This document shows, piece after piece, positions 62,601-64,000 of a DNA stretch of 64,000 nucleotides (position 1 is the first letter of the stretch; each line of letters begins with the position of its first letter). The stretch lies in the NCBI GenBank assembly GCA_002633005.1, contig NMRA01000119.1, positions 710,228-774,227 on the forward strand, read 5' to 3'. The notes beneath the pieces are model-generated. The model did not search any database. It saw nothing but the letters and a program-made list of their open reading frames with translations, and had not been told where the DNA came from. The translations under genes were made by a program, and so were the position numbers. Origin of the DNA: Phoronis australis. Lineage: Eukaryota > Phoronida > Phoronidae.

Positions 62601-63077
62601 TCTCCCTCTCTCCCTCTCTCCCTCTCNNNNNNNNNNNNNNNNNNNNNNNNNNNNNNNNNNNNNNNNNNNNNNNNNNNNNNNNNNNNNNNNNNNNNNNNNN
62701 NNNNNNNNNNNNNNNNNNNNNNNNNNNNNNNNNNNNNNNNNNNNNNNNNNNNNNNNNNNNNNNNNNNNNNNNNNNNNNNNNNNNNNNNNNNNNNNNNNNN
62801 NNNNNNNNNNNNNNNNNNNNNNNNNNNNNNNNNNNNNNNNNNNNNNNNNNNNNNNNNNNNNNNNNNNNNNCTCCCTCTCTCCCTCGCTCCCTCGCTCCCT
62901 CGCTCTCTCTGTTACTCCTGGTAACACTTAAAATGACTTTTATCTCCTGGATCATTTTTCACCAAACAGAAGGAGTTCACGTCGGTGCCATCAACATACA
63001 CGTGCAACACCCGTTCCATGCTCAAGTATCAGTACGATTCAGCCTTCTTCGTGGTCCGCAAGCCAGAACTGAGGTGA
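47563..63077 (+). CDS. CARNMT1: Carnosine N-methyltransferase, complete gene span
   Basis: Eight coding exons: 47,563(or 47,587)-47,693, 51,270-51,462, 53,773-53,957, 54,951-55,091, 56,153-56,331 (or 57,970-58,148), 59,694-59,807, 60,794-60,897 and 62,970-63,077. They join in phase to 376 codons from the second ATG or 384 from the first. The human protein is about 409 residues. The enzyme is the S-adenosylmethionine-dependent methyltransferase (N2227/UPF0586 family) that methylates the imidazole of carnosine to give anserine. Protein-histidine methylation is also reported for the family. Family marks, numbered from the second ATG, include [11 protein letters not shown] (169-179, the SAM-binding glycine loop), [24 protein letters not shown] (254-261), DTAHN (281-285), LKPGGYWIN and the C-terminal FFVVRKP. 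All key blocks are present with no stop or frameshift. The gene is intact apart from the duplicated exon 5. Confidence 0.97.
48010..48580 (+). repeat. Repeat family T, copy 2
   Basis: It matches the copies at 43,085 and 49,551 in order through GTATTTTAAACGGGCGG, TGTCAAAAATACATTC, AGAATTCCAACTCCACTTTT, CCTCAAAATGG and TTAATTATAACTCCAT. It is closer to the copy at 49,551 than to the one at 43,085. Confidence 0.85.
48644..49046. mobile_element. Inverted-repeat DNA element, arms of about 90 bp
   Basis: The left arm 48,644-48,737 starts CAGCCCAAACTGATGCCTGC. The right arm 48,952-49,046 ends GCAGGCATGAGTTTGGGCTG. The arms pair over about 90 bases with scattered mismatches. Each arm holds internal repeats of the CAAACTGATG phrase. 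The 210-base interior lacks a credible gene. The structure suits a foldback or MITE-type element inserted in CARNMT1 intron 1. Confidence 0.85.
49469..49545 (+). pseudogene. Broken THAP-like transposase start
   Basis: ATG at 49,469 opens [10 protein letters not shown], then TGA at 49,499, then [14 protein letters not shown] before another stop. The spacing of Cys and the GK-x-NSD pattern resembles the start of THAP-type zinc fingers in animal DNA-transposon proteins, where a Cys would be expected at the position of the TGA. The piece is short and the match is by eye. It sits directly before family T copy 3, so family T may be a remnant of the same transposon. Confidence 0.35.
49551..50100 (+). 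repeat. Repeat family T, copy 3
   Basis: It starts with GTATTTTAAACGGCCGG and ends with ATTATAACTCCATATGCAC, GTTTCAATTGATTTTATT. It contains a short CG-alternating stretch (CCGCGCGCGCGCGA) at about 49,773, absent from the other copies. Confidence 0.85.
50101..50354 (+). repeat. GTCC-rich dispersed repeat, truncated by gap
   Basis: The run TCCGTCCGTCCGTCCG and variants is followed by CTCTATCTCCAAAACCC, ATGAAATTTGGCAC and GTGCCCCCTAGTGGCAA. Sequences of this style are widespread repeats in marine invertebrate genomes, although only one copy is in this window. The 3' end is lost in the N gap. Confidence 0.5.
50355..50398. other. Assembly gap (44 N)
   Basis: A run of undetermined bases in intron 1 of CARNMT1. 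The ORF that spans it is not real. Confidence 1.
51107..51181. mobile_element. Tiny hairpin element family H, copy 1
   Basis: CCTGATTTTGAGAACCAG pairs with ACTAGTTCTCAAAATCAGG, with a loop of about 38 bases that ends GTGGATGAA. The loop end GTGGATAAA and the same inverted ends occur at 63,294-63,355. Two copies of a 60-75-base hairpin with shared ends mark a very short MITE-like family. Confidence 0.75.
51270..51462 (+). CDS. CARNMT1: CARNMT1 exon 2
   Basis: The acceptor is TTATTCCAG. The exon completes the split Arg codon, then encodes 64 residues including [30 protein letters not shown] and [11 protein letters not shown], which parallels the family region before the catalytic domain. The donor is GGT-GTATGT. 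An alternative donor three... bases upstream would leave the wrong phase for exon 3 and is rejected. Confidence 0.92.
51651..52245 (+). repeat. 31-bp minisatellite, about 19 units
   Basis: Units read approximately CAGTATACTGTATATATACT then ACTGTCGTCTT, with a 31-base period. Some units are shortened by 3 to 7 bases (for example near 51,990 and 52,050). CAGTATACTG and GTATATATAC are palindromic, so strands could extrude cruciforms. Because 31 is not a multiple of three and no unit has a stop in any plus frame, three overlapping ORFs of 218-225 codons appear. They are repeat artefacts unless shown otherwise. Confidence 0.95.
52421..52625 (-). mobile_element. tRNA-derived SINE, copy 2
   Basis: On the minus strand the head has TGGCCTTGTGGG (A box) and GGTTGTGGTTTCGAGTGCC (B box). 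It is followed by CCCCGAGTCAGGTC, CTCAGCTCGGTTTC and a tail sharing GGGCCCATCTGAGC and GTCTGGTACAACG-like sequence with the copy at 61 kb. Confidence 0.85.
53511..53677. mobile_element. MITE-like element family V, copy 1
   Basis: The left end TAATCAGACAAAATATTG, TTCTCCGTCATGGTGGG pairs with the right end CCATCAAGACGGAGAATTCC, ATCTTGTCTGATTA. The length is 167 bp. A longer relative lies at 61,856-62,090. Fragments with CATGACGGCTGGGCAG-like sequence occur near 18,852 and 30,437. Confidence 0.75.
53773..53957 (+). CDS. CARNMT1: CARNMT1 exon 3
   Basis: The acceptor is TTATTGACAG. It encodes [18 protein letters not shown] followed by [16 protein letters not shown] and [12 protein letters not shown], closely following the family pattern ([27 protein letters not shown]). 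It ends TG before GTAAGG, phase 2. The residue completed by exon 4 is Cys where the human protein has Trp (ERWDP), a small departure. Confidence 0.95.
53958..54950 (+). other. CARNMT1 intron 3
   Basis: 993 bases, AT-rich, with no repeat element or ORF of note identified by eye. Confidence 0.9.
54951..55091 (+). CDS. CARNMT1: CARNMT1 exon 4 (SAM-binding loop)
   Basis: The acceptor is CAATTGCAG. It encodes [18 protein letters not shown], with the glycine-rich SAM-binding motif GAGLG, then [15 protein letters not shown] and ASNFVLN. It ends AA before GTAAGTAAG, phase 2. This is the best conserved exon in the gene. Confidence 0.97.
55092..56152 (+). other. CARNMT1 intron 4
   Basis: 1,061 bases to exon 5a. 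From 55,391 on it belongs to the duplicated block D2. No other element was identified. Confidence 0.85.
55391..56978 (+). repeat. 1.59 kb direct duplication D2, first copy (holds exon 5a)
   Basis: Starts TGGTTTGAAGTTACTGTAG and ends GTGTGACCTCTGAAGG immediately before a single N (56,979). It matches 57,216-58,788 along its whole length with scattered substitutions and small indels, including a TAGTGGTAGTAGTAGTGG run at about 56,830. Confidence 0.95.
56153..56331 (+). CDS. CARNMT1: CARNMT1 exon 5, copy a
   Basis: The acceptor is CTTTTCTACCAG and the donor GTAAGT. The 179 bases encode the end of the split Lys codon, then 59 residues including [42 protein letters not shown] and EVYTEP, then one base of a split Ser codon. 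The product is the same as from copy b. Because the length is 2 mod 3, splicing both copies in series would break the frame. Confidence 0.92.
56979..56979. other. Single N at end of D2 first copy
   Basis: One undetermined base lies exactly where the similarity between the two D2 copies stops on the first side, as at 39,664. Confidence 0.9.
56980..57215 (+). other. Spacer between D2 copies
   Basis: 236 bases present only between the two copies. They do not match the DNA upstream of the first copy. TACCAATAAACAACCC is present but no element is recognised. Confidence 0.7.
57216..58788 (+). repeat. 1.57 kb direct duplication D2, second copy (holds exon 5b)
   Basis: Corresponds to 55,391-56,978. 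Differences include an 11-base insertion near 57,582, short losses near 57,815 and 58,675, and single-base changes spread evenly. The last shared bases are GTGACCTCTGAAGG. Confidence 0.95.
57970..58148 (+). CDS. CARNMT1: CARNMT1 exon 5, copy b
   Basis: Same length, splice sites and encoded protein as 56,153-56,331. The three differences are Leu CTG/CTT, Ala GCT/GCC and Pro CCT/CCA, all third positions. Either copy joins exon 4 and exon 6 in frame. Whether this is a real second exon or the other allele placed in tandem cannot be told from the sequence. Confidence 0.85.
58149..59693 (+). other. CARNMT1 intron 5
   Basis: 1,545 bases from exon 5b (3,362 from exon 5a). The first 640 bases belong to D2. 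The rest shows no element by eye. Confidence 0.85.
59694..59807 (+). CDS. CARNMT1: CARNMT1 exon 6
   Basis: The acceptor is CTCCTCCTCCAG. It encodes [33 protein letters not shown] and INF, paralleling the human WDCIATCFFIDTAHN and LKPGG blocks in the methyltransferase fold. It ends in one base before GTATGC, phase 1. Confidence 0.96.
59808..60793 (+). other. CARNMT1 intron 6
   Basis: 986 bases. It holds family R copy 4 at about 60,530-60,720 and nothing else recognised. Confidence 0.85.
60530..60720 (+). repeat. Repeat family R, copy 4
   Basis: CTTCGCAAAATCAAGCGAGTG, GCAAGTGTTTCGTGAATATGC, GAAGTGGTTGGTTGGTGAG and TTGAATTATGGGATTG follow the family order of the copy at 180-510. Confidence 0.7.
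60794..60897 (+). CDS. CARNMT1: CARNMT1 exon 7
   Basis: The acceptor is TTTTTTCCGTAG. It completes Gly, then encodes [18 protein letters not shown] and [16 protein letters not shown], matching the family's GPLLYH and SIELSYEDIK blocks. It ends in phase 0 at CTG-GTAAGT. Confidence 0.95.
61181..61463 (-). mobile_element. tRNA-derived SINE, copy 3, with internal 66-bp duplication
   Basis: Same family as 22,693 and 52,421. The segments 61,299-61,364 and 61,365-61,430 are near-identical copies in tandem (AGAGACCTGAGTAAAGGGTC, GTGGAACTTGAACCC), so the B-box region is present twice. Confidence 0.85.
61856..62090. mobile_element. MITE-like element family V, copy 2
   Basis: The left end GTAATTGGACAAAATGCTG, CGCCATGACGG is matched inversely by CCGCCATGATGGGGAATTCC, ATCATTTTGTC at the right end. 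It is related to 53,511-53,677. Confidence 0.7.
62567..62920 (+). repeat. (CT)n / (CCCTCT)n simple repeat with gap
   Basis: TCTCTCTC passes into CCCTCTCT before the gap and resumes after it as CTCCCTCG units. The minus-strand Arg/Glu ORFs over it are artefacts of the repeat. Confidence 0.95.
62627..62870. other. Assembly gap (244 N)
   Basis: Undetermined bases inside the CT-rich simple repeat of intron 7, about 100 bases before the last exon. Confidence 1.
62970..63077 (+). CDS. CARNMT1: CARNMT1 exon 8 with stop
   Basis: The acceptor is CACCAAACAG. It encodes [35 protein letters not shown] and TGA, matching the family C-terminus (STYT, MKYYYEC, FVVRKP). It is in phase 0 with exon 7. Confidence 0.95.
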   Translation, partial: KEFTSVPSTYTCNTRSMLKYQYDSAFFVVRKPELR

Positions 63078-63293
63078 AATGGTTAGTGTAGTGTGCATAC
63101 CTGCACTGGTCACTAGAGACATTAGGACATATGCTCTCAGTCACAACTAGCAGAAACGTATGAGTTGTTTGCATTGTTCAATTCTTTAAGAAATTCAGCC
63201 AGAAATTTTAGCAAAGCTATACGTCTGTGTCCAAGGCTGTGTTCTGTAAACGCAAGACGGTTGCAGCAAGCAATAGTTGCATATAATGTGCCC

Positions 63294-63355
63294 GTATTTT
63301 GAGAACCAGTTTGATGCCCATTATTCAGTGGATAAAACTGGTTCTCAAAATTCAA
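63294..63355. mobile_element. Tiny hairpin element family H, copy 2
   Basis: TATTTTGAGAACCAGTTT pairs perfectly over about 15 bases with AAACTGGTTCTCAAAAT across a 22-base loop. It shares its ends and the GTGGAT(A/G)AAAC phrase with 51,107-51,181. Confidence 0.8.
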
Positions 63356-63399
63356 GCACGTGACGTCCGGCCATTAACATTGCAGCAAGAAATCTTCGC

Positions 63400-63540
63400 T
63401 TTTGGAACGATAACAGAGAATTCTATCCCATAATTCAACATTCCAACTTCACGATGCAATCGCTTCAGTGGCCTCCATTTTTTAAGGAATGCATGTAAGG
63501 ACGTGAGCATTCTCAATGAACATTTACGAGAATGCTCGGC
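63400..63540 (-). repeat. Repeat family R, copy 5, inverted
   Basis: On the minus strand AAAATGGAGGCCACTGAAGCG, GAAGTTGGAATGTTGAATTA and TGGGATAGAATTC follow the core of family R. Confidence 0.65.
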
Positions 63541-64000
63541 ACGTAACTAGTGGGATTTGCGTGATCTTGCTTTTTGCCGAGTGCCTTGTTTCCATGGAAC
63601 ACAACCTTGTACATTATAGCGGGAGGCTTTCAGGAAGCAGCGGGGGCTTGTCACGTGGTTACGATGGTTTCTTATCGCCACCTGACTTCAACACGAGGAA
63701 CTTTTTCACAGCTTGTGGCGTCGGGGAATGCGTCTGACATTGCGAAAAGGCCCTTTTATGGTGTATGTGGTTAGTCATGATTCATTTTAAACAAAAGCAG
63801 AGGTCACTAGGATCTGGTCTCATAAGATTGTTTGCCACATTGCTACTTGAAAGTCTTCCATTTTGCTAAGCCTTCTCACTGCATGTTAAGCTGGTATATA
63901 AGCTGTCTGCTCTGAAATGAGTTTCAGTGTATGGCATTCATTGTGAATATGTTCATCACAGGAAGTTGAGTGTACTGCGTTTCAAGTTGCTTTTGCTGCA

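Larger units (their letters stand above)
60898..62969 (+). other. CARNMT1 intron 7
   Basis: 2,072 bases including a SINE, a MITE-like element and a CT-rich simple repeat broken by a 244-base gap. Confidence 0.85.
63078..64000 (+). other. Probable CARNMT1 3' UTR and downstream DNA
   Basis: No AATAAA or ATTAAA was seen up to the window end, so the 3' end of the transcript may lie outside or use a variant signal. It includes the hairpin element at 63,294-63,355 and an inverted family R copy at 63,400-63,540. Confidence 0.5.

Noticed and set aside
62500-62955. Arg/Glu-rich minus-strand ORFs spanning the gap
   Set aside because: Produced by CT-repeat DNA and undetermined bases.

Overview
The window is animal nuclear DNA from an invertebrate. 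It has spliced exons with GT-AG borders, introns of about 1 to 3.6 kb, tRNA-derived SINEs, many short inverted-repeat (MITE-like) elements, minisatellites and assembly gaps. There is no operon structure and there are no bacterial ribosome-binding sites. It is AT-rich by eye. The two recognisable genes are both bilaterian (a ROR/HR3-type nuclear receptor and carnosine N-methyltransferase). Together with the heavy load of small DNA-transposon derivatives this fits a marine invertebrate, perhaps a deuterostome, but the species cannot be fixed from this sequence alone.

Layout. Positions 1-15,450 hold the 5' part of a ROR (NR1F) nuclear-receptor gene on the minus strand. A secure 86-base exon at 9,689-9,774 encodes the first zinc finger. 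A phase-compatible candidate first coding exon lies at 15,053-15,158, preceded by about 290 bases without an ATG on that strand. The second zinc finger and ligand-binding domain were not found and should lie to the left of the window. Positions 15,450-47,560 hold no gene I can support. This stretch is filled with dispersed repeats, MITE-like elements, one SINE and a 1.6 kb tandem duplication joined by a single N. Positions 47,563-63,077 hold a complete plus-strand carnosine N-methyltransferase gene (CARNMT1) with eight coding exons that join in phase to 376 codons (384 from an upstream in-frame ATG). Positions 63,078-64,000 are probable 3' UTR or downstream DNA.

Most notable points. (1) Exon 5 of CARNMT1 is present twice inside a 1.58 kb direct duplication. 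Both copies have intact splice sites, differ at three synonymous positions only, and cannot both be included without shifting the frame. A single N sits at the end of the first copy. A second 1.59 kb duplication at 38,075-41,291 also has a single N at its junction. Unmerged haplotypes in the assembly are therefore a serious alternative to real duplication. (2) A 31-bp minisatellite in intron 2 is open in all three plus-strand frames for about 220 codons. (3) Several repeat families recur across the window, including one whose unit has expanded into a clean 47-bp array at 292-480. (4) A stop-containing THAP-like start lies just upstream of one copy of a 540-bp repeat family. I found no CRISPR array, no rRNA, no intact tRNA gene and no convincing new biochemical system.
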